Part shown: positions 44,429-55,475 of the stretch, one piece after another
Layout of the letters: each line of letters opens with the position of its first letter
Position numbering within the stretch: the first letter of the stretch is position 1
Source of the DNA: Rhodocollybia butyracea
Taxonomy: Eukaryota; Basidiomycota; Agaricomycetes; Agaricales; Omphalotaceae
Direction of reading: 5' to 3'
Length of the DNA: 64,000 bases
NCBI GenBank assembly: GCA_015501585.1
Contig: JADNRY010000169.1
Coordinates: 62,001 to 126,000, forward strand
Notes under the pieces: model-generated
Told to the model about the DNA's origin: nothing
The model's database searches: none
The model's input: the letters and a program-made list of their open reading frames with translations, nothing else
Translations under genes and position numbers: made by a program

Positions 44429-47100
44429 ATGTCGTTGACTTTCATACCGCGTAAAGTAGGCAAAAATGCTGGCCAAAAGACGCCGACAGCCTCTATCTCA
44501 ACTTCGGCTTCTGCGGTCGGACTGGTCAAAGGAAAAGCCCCAGCGACTATTTTTCCGTCTCGCGAAATTTCAACCGCGCCGTCGCGAACGGATGAGAATC
44601 TCTCCATAGCAGAAGACCTTGCTATATTAGTAGCACTTTCCTTGTCAGATTATGTACTCTGGGCAGATGGAGACCTACGGAGACGGATGGAAGAAAGTGC
44701 AGAAGAATGTAAGTTTTTTGACACAAGTATCTACGTGTATTCAACCTCACTGACCAGTTATTCCTCTCAGATATATTCTCAAACACTCCACGTTAATCCA
44801 AGACCACTATGCTCACACAAAGACCCACCCGAAATTACAATTGCCTTCTGAGAGTTTGATAGTCAAAGCTATACGGAAACACGCTGATGATGAACTCGAG
44901 GTTAGAATGGTTCTTTCAGGACCAACGTGGTCGAACTGGGGCTCTTCATCAACGTCTTCGAGCGCTCAGACGGATGAAGGGATGTATGAGGTCCGATGTA
45001 AGGGAAGAACCGGAAAGCTGGATCTAGAAGGTGGGTATACGAGGAATTACTGGGAGAAAAGGACAGTTTATATTGTGCGAATAGCGTTCTTTTTCTATGA
45101 AGACACCGTACTCAACATTTCTACAGGAGAATATTCCTTTGTCGTACCGCAGTGTCCCTGGAATCTATCGCTTCATTCGCAGTATCCACCCACCTTCAAA
45201 TTCCGCCTCTGTTCCTCATGTTCAACGAATATCTTTCCCGCCCCACCATCTTGATGTCGACACCGACTCTTCGACTCTGCGGCACAAGTCGAGTACCAAA
45301 TGCAAAGGATTCGCATTCGTCGTCTTTTCCTCTCTCGACGAAGCTGAAAGCATAACTACGGCGTGGAATTGGGACCGTCGTATCTCTAGTACATCTCCAG
45401 CTCCAAATCCAGCAGGGTCTTTTGCTGCGTCAACTCCATTATTATCGGAGACGACGAGTACTTCTATCTCGGAGGCTCAAAAACACGGATTCCGCGCACT
45501 CTCTAAACTTCGGTGGGACGAGTTGAAGGAAGAATACGTGGCGTGGAGGCAAACTCTCTTGGACGAAGCCTTCGCAGCGCAGGGTACAGAGCCTCCTACC
45601 GAATATCATCACGAGTCCGCCGAGTACCCCATCGAAGATGTAATCGACGAATTTGAAGGAGACGAACAGAACCAGATTGAAGACATCCTAACCCTTTCCT
45701 CTCCCTACCCACCCGACTGCCTCCTTTTCATTCGCAACATCAACCCATCCACAAACAAAACAACCCTACGCACGCTTTTCGGGAACGCCTTATTAGCCAA
45801 CGGGATGAATTCCCAAGATATCGACTATGTTGATTATACGAAAGGAATGGACACTTGCTACCTGCGTGTTTCGTCCCCTTTGTCCGCTCGTGCACTGGTA
45901 ACTTTTTTCGGTGAACGGCATTTGGTACAAAGCGATGCGTTAGATGGAACTGGCGCACAGGAGGGAGGGAAATTTATCCAGGTCGAGCTGATGCAAGGGA
46001 AGAAGGAGCAGGTGTATTGGGAGAAGGTGCCGGAGAAGATTAGGTACGAAGCAGTTCGGAAGGCTGTTTCGGCGGAGAATGGTGCCGTATCCTCGTCGAT
46101 ATCTGTGCCGTCCAAATCCAGTATTCGTGCTGACGCCCAAACTTCGGCACCTTCAGTACCACCAACCACCCCATTATACTCAACATCCGCGCCGTACCCA
46201 CTGAATTGCCTCCTCTTCGCCCGGAACGTCCATCCCGGAACCAACAAAACCACGCTCCGCGCGCTGTTCACGCATGTGCTTTCTCTTTCTCGGAACTCCC
46301 GGGACCAGAAAGACGGTGTAGTCACACCGAATGGCCATGATCGTGGTCAGGACGGTACTAGTTGTATCGACTACGTGGACTACACCAAAGGAACTACCAC
46401 CTGTCATCTGCGGCTTTCGTCCTCCTCGGATGCCTCGTTCCTTGTAGATCATTTCCGGGAAAATCTTGTGGTGCAAGGCGGGCCTTTGGACGATGGTACT
46501 TCTAGTTCCACCGCTCCTAACATGGGTATGGATACGCCGGATACGGTACCTGCGCATACGCGGATCTTGGTAGACCTCGTTCAAGGAACGAGGGAGAAAC
46601 TCTATTGGGAGAAGGTGCCTCTTAAAATCCAACAGGAGGCGGTAAGGAGGGCTACCGAGGTTGGTTTACGTGCTACTTCCGACAGTGTCTCCGCCATACC
46701 CTCTATTCCTGCTCCTCTTTCTACTCCTACTGCGCCGATCTCTACCAATTCCATCCACTTGGATACACCTGCGTCTGAAGATAGATCATCCTCATCGCGC
46801 ATGCCACCCCCGCCGCCTCCGTCGAAATCGAAGACGAAATCATCTGCGAAGCGAAAGCGTAATACTACGGAGTCGGACGCTGATACATCCATCGGTGTAG
46901 GTGTCGCTCCACACCGTACCAAGGTGGATAGAAAACGGCCAGCTGTGAAGGGCGTAGACCGTGTGGATGGTGTGTATACGGATGCGGGTGATGTCGGGAA
47001 TGGAGGAGTAGGGGATATACAACCTTTAGTGGGTGCTAAAACAGAGGAAGCGTCTTTGGGAAGCGGCAAACGGAAAAAAAGGAAGACGAAGAAGGCTTGA
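44429..47100 (+). CDS. La-motif RNA-binding protein with two tandem xRRM-like domains
   Basis: Exons 44429-44708, 44758-45074 and 45127-47100 join in frame to 856 residues. After a basic N-terminus comes a La-type winged helix (ILVALSLSDYVLWADGDLRR, IPLRYILKHS, SESLIVKAIRKHADDELEVR). An RRM1-like region follows (TVYIENIPLSYRSVPGIYRF ... CKGFAFVVFSSLDEAESI). Then two C-terminal xRRM-type units: 45700-46070 with CLLFIRNINPSTNKTTLRTL, IDYVDYTKGMDTCYLR and QVYWEKVPEKIRYEAVRKA, and 46190-46655 with CLLFARNVHPGTNKTTLRAL, IDYVDYTKGTTTCHLR and KLYWEKVPLKIQQEAVRRA. The tail is basic and nuclear-signal-like (KRKKRKTKK). La and LARP7-type proteins bind the 3' ends of RNA polymerase III transcripts in the nucleus and chaperone them. 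Two xRRMs are unusual. Confidence 0.82.
45700..46655 (+). repeat. Internal duplication of the xRRM-coding segment
   Basis: The two units align from YPxxCLLFxRNxxPxTNKTTLR through YVDYTKG, the LxVQ/HLVQ strand and YWEKVPxKIxxEAVR. The linker between them is Ser/Thr/Pro-rich (SSSISVPSKSSIRADAQTSA). DNA identity is moderate, so the duplication is not recent. Confidence 0.75.
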
Positions 47101-47568
47101 TTATGCGGGTGTTATGCTATAGTGATTTCAACCAAGGATAGTGTACAGTCCTTTGATTAATCTACTTTATCGGTTTGCTGCTGTCCTTGAGCTTGGTCAC
47201 TTGCTTGTTCATGGGTAATATATTCCTATCCTACGCTGATCATATTCTCAAACGAACAATTCATACTCATCCTGGCAACGCACAGAGTTATCTTAACGCA
47301 ATACGCAGATGCGTTCAGACCTCCGTATTTCTTTCTGTTGATAGTCTGGTCTAAATTCACTTGGGTCCTACTCCCACTACACCCGATCTCCACTAACACT
47401 GCTACCAAGAGTATTTTTGTCTTCATCAACAAGTTGTTTCTTGTCTGGGAGTCTGGACTCTGGGAATCTTTAGTGTATTTTTGAATGGCACTTTTGGTGA
47501 TCAAAGACTTTCACTGTGGTCTCTTCCTTTTTCTTCGATTCAAGAGTCAGAGCTCGAGTTTCATGACC
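47101..47568. other. Spacer between the La-motif gene and the gypsy LTR
   Basis: This includes the 3' flank of the La-motif gene. No gene, repeat or clear polyadenylation cluster is distinguishable. Confidence 0.4.
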
Positions 47569-47890
47569 TGTAAAGGTTAAATAAACTTAGTTGGATAGAG
47601 AACAACTGAGGGAACTTGAATACGCGATCCATGGTAAGCTAGCGGCGTATAACGCCCTTAGGCGAGAGTCTTACGTTCACACGAAAGAGCACGACAAAGG
47701 CTATGCAATTGTGTACTCGTAGTGTAGAAGAACTACAGTAATTTATGTAATTCGACTAGTTATAGTAATCGAAATGAATAGAATAGAAATGATATCTAAT
47801 CGTGAGATAAGATAAGATAAGAGTCGCGATGCGACAAAAGTTAAGGCCGCGCCTTATGGGAATCAGGCAAGATGGGGAGGAGGCGTTACA
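47569..47890 (-). repeat. 3' LTR of the gypsy element
   Basis: Read on the minus strand it starts TGTAACGCC and ends CCTTTACA, giving matching TGTAA...TTACA ends. It is preceded by the purine tract GTGGGGAGGG. It contains a GATAAGATAAGATAA run (plus strand near 47808). Confidence 0.7.
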
Positions 47891-47972
47891 CCCTCCCCAC
47901 TAGATTAGTAGCTATGGTACTAATCGAACGATATGATGGGATAAATCCCCAGTAAGACGTATTACTGGGGGA

Positions 47973-48857
47973 CTATCCATCAGATTCATCCATCTGGGGA
48001 GATGTATCTCCAGATGATGATGAAGGTCCTGCGGGAGCAGGTCCAGATGAAGAAGGAGCTGCAGCAGTGGCTCCAGCAGCAATGTTAGTTGTCATCGACG
48101 AAGTCGATGCAATAGATGAAGCCTGTGGCACGGGCGCAGGCGGCGGGTTGAACACTTGCGGTGCCATAGGCACCACCGTTGGAGTAAGCTGGACATCTGT
48201 GATGGCCAGCGGACAATTGTCTATTGTACCTGTAAGAGTACGATAGTGATCATTGATCCCAGCAGGGAGACAAAGATGAGGGGGCATGCACCCCCTGAGT
48301 ATAGAAGCAGCTAATGCTGCTTCCGCATTATGCAGGTTGAATGTTTGCAGCCAGGTGGCTGCATACAAAGCGGAATCTTCGAGATCCGCAACGGAGATTC
48401 CTTGCTCAGCAAAGAATCGGGCAACATCCTCAATGGTGCCATTGAGGTAATTAGTGAACAACATTCGTGGCAGAGGAGGCGAGGCAATTGTAATCTGCCC
48501 CGTAGCCACTAAATGGCAATAATAATGGTGACAGAGGATAACCTCCACTGCCAAAAGCAAATATCTGGACAATACATCCAGAGGGGTTCCAGGAGGCGGA
48601 TCAGGCCGCCTTGGATTGATCAGCTGGCATCCACGAATGGAGCGCTCGCTTACTGTACCGTCTTCACGGTACACGATACCCGAAGGGCGCACTGTCAGCC
48701 CTTGTGGGGTGACGAGATATGCTGCCCAGGCATCAGCCATACCATTTCGGGACGGCGGTGAGAGTTCGGCTCGCAGTGTAGTGCCCGCAGGAGCCATTTG
48801 AATGGATGAGGGTCCGGCAGAAGTACTGCTGGACCAGCCTACAGGGGTGGGCTTCAT
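47973..48857 (-). CDS. Post-pol ORF of the gypsy element, unknown function
   Basis: 294 residues. The folded-looking middle carries SRNGMADAWAAYLVTPQGL, LVATGQITIASPPLPRML and ARFFAEQGISVADLEDSAL, and the tail is Ala/Ser/Pro-rich and acidic at the end (QMDESDG). It ends 83 bases before the LTR, where an env-position gene would sit, but has no signal peptide or membrane anchor. I do not recognise it. It could be an element-encoded accessory protein or captured host sequence. Confidence 0.55.
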   Translation of the reverse strand: MKPTPVGWSSSTSAGPSSIQMAPAGTTLRAELSPPSRNGMADAWAAYLVTPQGLTVRPSGIVYREDGTVSERSIRGCQLINPRRPDPPPGTPLDVLSRYLLLAVEVILCHHYYCHLVATGQITIASPPLPRMLFTNYLNGTIEDVARFFAEQGISVADLEDSALYAATWLQTFNLHNAEAALAASILRGCMPPHLCLPAGINDHYRTLTGTIDNCPLAITDVQLTPTVVPMAPQVFNPPPAPVPQASSIASTSSMTTNIAAGATAAAPSSSGPAPAGPSSSSGDTSPQMDESDG

Positions 48858-48998
48858 ATGGCCTTTCCCTTTTTTCTTCTTTTGGGCGGAGTTTTCTCCA
48901 TCCAGAGTGCCAGCAGTGATGCCAGCAGCCTTGTCCTGCTTAGCAGTACAGGCAATCGATACGAAAACTGGTTTAAACCAGTTGACGAGCAGATTCCG

Positions 48999-49803
48999 CT
49001 ATAACTCACTTATGTGAGTTAGGTCTCCTCTTTGAAGAGATTGGACTTCCTGGTATAGGGTCCAATGCTGTGAGGTGTTATACCCATGTCTACTCGTGAA
49101 AGTAGGTTCGCAAAGTATCCTCAGATACCAGATGACTTCTTGGCTGTTAGCCGGGAATATAAGATTTTCTGCTCTAGCGAGGGTAGCCTCGCGAGTGGTG
49201 TGAATCCCATATGAAATGGGAAGTCGTTGATTGTCATTGACTTCAATGAGATTGGCATCTTCACCATAGTGAATCCAGTCATCGGTGGCAAAGTAGCCAC
49301 CATCACTCCTTCGATGAGGGAGTTCTGGCAGTACTGCCGGAGCGTCCTCCTGAGTTTCAGGAGGAATGGTGGAAGACAAAGCAGGATTGGTACTAAGTAC
49401 CGCTCCTGCATAGGAAGAAGATGGAGCAGGTGCTCCTGTCATTGATGGATCCAGGTCCATTGGACCTGCGCTACTATCAATGTCAAATGACACTGAGTCA
49501 TTGTTAGACAAGAATACGGTGGAAGCCGGAGCTTCTACCCGTCGGCGTTTCCCAGACTGGCTTTCCTCCTCATAATGAGGAGAGCCATGACCATGTCTTG
49601 TGGATGAATACTGGCGGTATCCCTCCAACTCATCTGAGTATCTGTCGCACCTCTCTTGGAGGCTGCGAATTTCGCGCGCGCGCTGCGTCATTGTAGTCAC
49701 GCTGTAAATCAGTATACTGTCTCATAATAGACGATAAGTCACAGCTAGCGGTGCCAAGCTGGATAGCCAGCTGCACTGCTGATTCGTTTTTGTTGTTCGA
49801 CAT
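48999..49803 (-). pseudogene. Post-pol coiled-coil ORF of the gypsy element, frameshifted
   Basis: Two overlapping frames belong together: MSNNKNESAVQLAIQLG...QRDYNDAARAR (from 49803, possibly from 50031) and REIRSLQERCDRYSDELEGY...LTHISEL (to 48999). The change falls in an 11-base CG run at 49673-49683. A two-base slip there would give one coiled-coil protein of about 270 residues with a basic GKRRRVE motif and an acidic middle. It has no recognised family. Its place after the integrase is unusual for gypsy elements. Confidence 0.6.
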
Positions 49804-50144
49804 GTTGTGTCGATGGTGTTGCCGGTAGTACTCCTCTTGAGCGTTACCAGCGGCGGTCCAACTAGGGTCCACCATAACGAATGCCTCCATCAAATGCTGG
49901 AGGAAGTTTTGGCAATGAGGACAAATCCCCATGTTCAAAATCTCATGAAGACAACACCCTATATTAGGGTGGAATGTCCATGACAACCGGCGCCCAACGC
50001 CGCTGGACACCTGGCCGAAAGCCACCGACAATGACCCGTACCTGCCATGTTACTGGCTTGTTGTAATCCCGCTGGTTCAGCAGGATATGCGTTCGCTGTG
50101 CCAAACACAAGCTGTGCTGGCGGGTCCGTCGACGTGCCAACCGT

Positions 50145-50291
50145 TCATTGATTAGGCATCAACTGATTCCTCAGTTGAGCCAGTATAGAAGTTGGAGATA
50201 GCGCTGGTTGCCCAGCGCCATTGTTTTGTCGTTGTTGCTGCCGAGGCAGCAACGGTGCTTTGTTGTCTTTCGATGGCATGTCTTTCTCCAT
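50145..50291 (-). CDS. Short Gln-rich post-pol ORF of the gypsy element
   Basis: About 49 residues (MEKDMPSKDNKAPLLPRQQQ...). It lies between the chromodomain ORF and the coiled-coil ORF. It may be a first exon of the coiled-coil ORF or an independent small ORF. Support is weak. Confidence 0.3.
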   Translation of the reverse strand: MEKDMPSKDNKAPLLPRQQQRQNNGAGQPALSPTSILAQLRNQLMPNQ

Positions 50292-50489
50292 GATGGTGAA
50301 AGAGTAAGTTGGGAAAGATAAATTTTTCTTTCCCTTTTTATAGGCACAACATGAGGCGTTGCCTGATCGTGGTTGTACATAAGGTACAGCCACCAAATGT
50401 GATTGTCGGGGCAATCTTTTACTAAAAGAAGCAATGCTGTTGCTTCTGTGTGATTCTATTATATAGAATATTTTGATTGGAATGGAGAC

Positions 50490-51552
50490 CTAACCGGTCA
50501 TCCATGGAAGTTGTCGCCAGTCGTTGACGCCTTGAAGTTCTAGATATCTATCTAGAGCGACTAGGTCCTTACACATTGTGTACGGTTCTGTGGTGGTATC
50601 ACCAAGATCCCATTTAATATGGAGTAGTATTTTTTGGCCATCCCAATGATGTCCGATTATTTCATCAACTAACCATTCCACTGTGGATGGTTCACCGAAA
50701 TCGTATGGCTCTGCTACAGAGCGCATAGGGAATAATGCATCATTGTTAGGATGATGCTTGCGTATTAGCGACACGTGGAAGTTATTGTGTATTCCACGCT
50801 TTGCCAACTCTGTTGGCAATCCAATTTGGTAGTTAGACGAATCTGGGTGTACCTCGACAACGGGGTACGGTCCTAAAAATTTTGGTAAGAGCTTGGTAGC
50901 CCTCCCCCTCGGCAAATTTAAGTTTTTTGTCAATAGGTAAACTAAATCATTTAGTTTAATTTTGGGTTTATCCCTTCTGTGCTTATTAGCATGGAAGGTT
51001 TGTTTTACCCTTGCCTCAATAAGACTATCATGGGCATCAGAGAGGTGCTGAAGGGCACAATCTGCGAATTCGCGTACACCCGGCGAGACTTTTGCATTGT
51101 TTGGGTATTCGCGAACCATGGATGGCATGTACCCTCCATCTACCTTGAAGGGAGCATACCCTGTGCTCTCGTTTACGCTGGAGTTCAATGCGAATTCCAT
51201 CATTGGGCATTTTTCTACCCAGTCTTTTTGGTCTGCTTTGACCATTGACCATAAGATTTGGCCAATTGAACAATTTACTCGTTCAGTTATTCCATCCGTT
51301 TGGGGGTGGAATGATGTAGACATTAGGAGCTTTGCTCCTAGTAAGTGGTGTACTTCACGCCACCATTGTGATGTGAATTTTGAGTCTCTGTCTGAGACGA
51401 TGGACTTAGGTAGTCCATGTAATTTCATGATCTCCTTTACAAAGATCCATGATAACTGCGATGCAGTTATCATTGTTTTCATGGGTATAAGGTGTACTCG
51501 TGAAGTCATCCTACAAATGACTACCCACAGGTAATCATATCCTTGTGATTCT
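50490..51552 (-). CDS. Gypsy integrase core and chromodomain, 5'-truncated
   Basis: The frame is open from the junction at 51552 (ESQGYDYLWVVICRM). It includes IVSDRDSKFTSQWWREVHHL with a catalytic Asp, STSFHPQTDGITERVN with the catalytic Glu, FALNSSVNESTGYAPF, the GPY-like LLPKFLGPYPVVEVHPDSS, and a terminal chromodomain-like VEWLVDEIIGHHW...LHIKWDLGDTTTEP. This is the chromovirus arrangement, in which the chromodomain steers integration to chromatin. The first catalytic Asp should lie just upstream and was lost with the rest of pol. Confidence 0.88.
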
Positions 51553-53087
51553 GCACCCTATGCTGTACCCGTAATACAATGTAAGTTAGCTGTGGCCATG
51601 CCCTGCATTCCAATGGAGGAACAACTTAACTATGATAGCTAGTTGGACTAGCATTGCAATGTGGGCCAATGTATATCTCAGCCTGTTGGTCAGCATATAA
51701 AATTGCTTAATTAGGGAATTTAGTCGAGCTTGTGACATTCTGGTGTAGTTATATATGTTCACTTGTCACAGTGTAATGTCAAAGCTGTGTTTCTGGCTAG
51801 ATTGGGAAATGAGCAAAGCGGCCATCAGTGGCATCCTCGGTCAGGTGACCTGTCGACAGCAGATTGGGACAGCAGCACAAAAATAGGCTATTTACAAGCC
51901 TATTTAGGGAATTTATGGGATGGTAGCTAGCCCAAAAAAGACTATATATAATGTATTGATATTTGAGCACTACTCCGAGGTGGATTAGGCACCATAAGGG
52001 GATGGATTGCATCGAAAAATCTAGATGACGTTCAGTCAAAGCTGGCTGAGCATTACCAAATTGGGTAATGCCATCAAAACAGTAAAAGCGGCCTAAATAG
52101 CCTGCTTCTACATGAATATTCTGCCCTGTAAGAGTGTAGATAGTATCTTTACATATATAATAGGTCCCTGAAGCGAAATTACAGCAATAGCTGCGGTCAA
52201 AGCTGTTTTATTACCATATTTAGAATGCCAGCAAAGCGGCCTAAAAGCTTGTTTATGCATGGGTATTCTACTTGATAGCAGGCTACACAGGGTTAATAGA
52301 TGTACAGTAGGCACCTAAAGCAAAATTAAAGCAGGTATATGGTGTAATAATAGTACTGCTTCGATGTTTGGGTCTGTGGCTGTGTTGTAAAAAATCGAAA
52401 TAAAAGTAGGGATATGGAATATACTAGTGATACAGGCATGGTTTCTACATAGTATATATATATCTGAAGCGAAATTAGACCATTCAATGGGGAGAATAAG
52501 CTGTAATTGCCAGCTCTAGGCCGGAGGAGGTCAAAGCTGCATGTCCAAATAGGGAAATATATGATTACATACAGGTGGTGTTGAGTCGAAGTTGGGCTCA
52601 GTAATGGCATGGGATCTCAAGGTCTGAGGTCTGGAATACATATCTGAGTAGTGTAGAATACTAGCTACGCCCTACAATTGTTATATTTGGCAATATGTGG
52701 GCAGGAGGATGTACCTGGAGTGATCAATGGTGAGTAACCATCAAAATTCGCATTTTTGAGGAATTAAATACTAATATCTGCTGTCGACAGGTCACCTGAC
52801 CGAGGATGCCACTGATGGCCGCTTTGCTCATTTCCCAATCTAGCCAGAAACACAGCTTTGACATTACACTGTGACAAGTGAACATATATAACTACACCAG
52901 AATGTCACAAGCTCGACTAAATTCCCTAATTAAGCAATTTTATATGCTGACCAACAGGCTGAGATATACATTGGCCCACATTGCAATGCTAGTCCAACTA
53001 GCTATCATAGTTAAGTTGTTCCTCCATTGGAATGCAGGGCATGGCCACAGCTAACTTACATTGTATTACGGGTACAGCATAGGGTGC
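51553..53087. mobile_element. Non-autonomous element with 312 bp identical terminal inverted repeats
   Basis: 51553-51864 and 52776-53087 are reverse complements over 312 bp with no difference that I could find, beginning GCACCCTATGCTGTACCC. The 911 bp interior has no transposase. It repeats the motifs TCAAAGCTG and AAAGCGGCC(T/A) in sub-terminal arrays. The length and identity of the ends resemble MULE-type or other foldback elements. No target-site duplication is visible: the left flank is the gypsy integrase gene and the right flank is a different gene, so a rearrangement accompanied or followed insertion. Confidence 0.85.
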
Positions 53088-54121
53088 CTCCCTGAAAAAT
53101 ACCTTTGCCAGCATAAGTACAATCGATTCATTGTTCTGGCGGGATCCACGTATAGCTACCCAACGGGTGGGCAAGCGTTAGAGGTTGTCAACCAGAGTAA
53201 AATGTTGCTGTATTTTAGTGTGTTCAATAGTGTTCATATTTACACAAACTACACTGACTGTTTTACTTTAGTGACTCGCAATCCCATACCTGATGACATG
53301 CTGGACCTTTTCAGAGAGAGTGTAGCTGAGGCTAATGTTTCGAACAGTGATTTGCTTGGTGCCAAAATTTGGGTGGAGGATGAAAGAGTACAGAAAGATA
53401 AGACAAAGGGCAAGGAAAAAGTCATTGAAGAAGGTAAGCTTAGTCGCACGATTGCCAAAGCTTACAGCATACTGAATATACGCAGCCCTTTCCACCCCTT
53501 TTACACAGATTCCTTGGCACAAAAGTTATTTGTACTCTTCGTTGGCCAGCATCGGAAGTAAATCAATGATTCAAGATAAGAATAGTGACGAAGAGTACCA
53601 GATCAGTGATGAAAAGGACAAGACTAGTGACAAAGAGGACCAGGCTAGTGACAAAGAGGAAGGGGAGGTGGATGAGCTACCAATTGCTGTTCGCCGTGCA
53701 AAGCAAAAACATATGTTCTTTTACTTTTCATCTTACTGTTTTGTTATGTCATTTTGTTTTAGCATACATATATGTTGATACTGGCTCCGACCAAGAAGAA
53801 TCACGTTCCTCTGATATCAAAGTTCTCGAGACTACTGAATCTCAAGGCTCAAAAGGTTCGTCTTTGATTTGAACTTCAGTTGAACATTTGCTTATCCTGA
53901 TTCCAGTACAGTCTTCTACAAAGCATTTGCATACCGATGCAAACGACTCGGCCAGTGACGAGCCTTTACGAAAACGATCTTGCTCAGCCGAAATTGTAAA
54001 AACCACAACCACTGAGCCTTCCTCTTCCACGGCTCCACCAATGGATCCCACACTCTCATTTCTGACATCCATGCCTCTCGCTATTATGCACAAATCTAGT
54101 GAAGATTTGTACAAGAAATGA
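53088..54121 (+). CDS. 5'-truncated acidic hypothetical protein, multi-exon
   Basis: Coding-like exons follow the inverted-repeat element: 53272-53433 (TRNPIPDDMLDLFRESVAEA...KGKEKVIEE), about 53509-53690 (SKSMIQDKNSDEEYQISDEK... ending VDELPIAVR), about 53765-53854 (VDTGSDQEESRSSDIKVLE) and about 53909-54121 (TDANDSASDEPLRKRSCSAE ... SSEDLYKK, stop). GT-AG introns of 50-80 nt separate them. A heptad SD(E/K) repeat is encoded four times near 53586-53670. The protein is acidic, Ser-rich and disordered. The start is missing, perhaps lost at the 53087 junction. I do not recognise the family; it resembles in style the N-terminal half of the 4863-7118 product. Confidence 0.5.
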
Positions 54122-55475
54122 GACCATCCTTTCTTGGTTTCTTGCTTCTTCACATGATGCAACCACTGCTTTGTTGTTCACGCTTCCAATCTCGTTCACA
54201 CTTCTGATCTTGTTCACGCTTCTGATCTCATTCATGCTTTCAATCTTGTTCATACTCCTGATCCATTGTTGCTGATTAGATACCCTTATCTGCTTTCCTT
54301 ATTCACTTTTAATTGTTCGTAGTATATACTTTTTCTACTTCTTAATATCCCCCAGTGCTAACTTCCCCTTCAATGGTCCTAGTTGGACACTACTCCTTTC
54401 CTTAATGGAACGACCACATTACTATTCCTACATTCTTTTATAGAACATCACTATCTCAACACTATCCCCACTCCTTTATAGAACATCACTATCTCAATAC
54501 TATCCCAATGCTATTTACACTCCTTCGCTATTTACACTCCCTTGCATGACATTCCTACTTAACAGTACTTTATATTGCCTCTTATAAGCAAATCACAGCA
54601 TATCTGTTGTCTTGTTGACAGAATACTTTGCTGAAGTCAGAAATTCAAAATTAGTGCTAATAAGGTACTTAAGAATAAAATTCCCATGAAGGGAAACCAT
54701 TTTGTTTGTTTTGAAATGGCAAACTTTTGTTTTTTTGAGGCGGGAGACTTTTTTTTTTTTTTTTTGGGGGGGGAAAGACTTTTTGTTTTTTTTCGGAGAG
54801 GAGACTCTTGTGTTTTTCAAGGAACTTTTTTGTTTTTTTTTGGAAGAGGGATTTGTTTTTGGTTTGAATTATAGTGCACTTTGAGCCTCATACAAATATA
54901 AGCTCACCTGTTTAATGTGTTGATAGGGGAAATAAGAAGCTAAGTGTAAGAGAGAGATGCTTGTATAAAGACAATAAGATGTTCTTAAGTCTGGGAACTG
55001 TAGGAGCAGACCCTCTACTTATATCCATGTGTAACTAAATAGGACCAGAGTACTTTACTCTGGTTAGTTCCAGAAGGTTCTACTGTCAAGGTGAAACTAT
55101 CTGTAAAAAGGTGTCACCATCTGTCAAAGGTGACACTGTCTGTCAAGACAGTAATACATTGGGTATCTATCTACTTTAAGTAATAAATAAGATCTAGATC
55201 TAATGTAATGATAAGCCCATGGCACAGATAAGATAAAATATAAGATAAAGCAAATGAATAGAAATCTGTGACAAATACTTAGTTTAACAAGGTAAGTTGA
55301 TGAGACTTGTTCAGTTTACCTCCAGTAATGAGCCTTTGGCTTTTAATTAATTTCAATGGATTAAATTAATCAGCCTTTAAAAAACAATGTGTCCAATGTT
55401 GACCATAAACACATCTCTCAAAGGAGAGTGTTGTGAAGCCTTGGCATGACATAATAGATAGATTCTTGTTTGTGA
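54122..55475. repeat. Intergenic region with tandem and low-complexity repeats
   Basis: 54188-54264 holds about four 18 bp units of the type CTTCTGATCTnnTTCAnG. 54430-54515 holds two copies of a CTTTATAGAACATCACTATC unit of about 44 bp. 54740-54860 is poly-T/poly-G rich. 55075-55150 repeats CTGTCAAGGTGAcAC-like motifs. No gene is seen. Confidence 0.6.

Larger units (their letters stand above)
47569..51552 (-). mobile_element. 3' half of a Ty3/gypsy chromodomain retrotransposon
   Basis: On the minus strand the order is integrase core and chromodomain (51552-50490), then extra ORFs (50291-50145, 49803-48999, 48857-47973), a purine tract GTGGGGAGGG, and a 322 bp LTR (47890-47569, TGTAACGCC to CTTTACA). 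Protease, reverse transcriptase and the 5' LTR are missing: the integrase frame is cut at 51552 by the start of the inverted-repeat element, and no gypsy sequence follows at 53088. Confidence 0.85.

Noticed and set aside
54593..54884. Phe-rich and Lys-rich ORFs on opposite strands
   Set aside because: They result from poly-T and poly-G runs; low complexity only.
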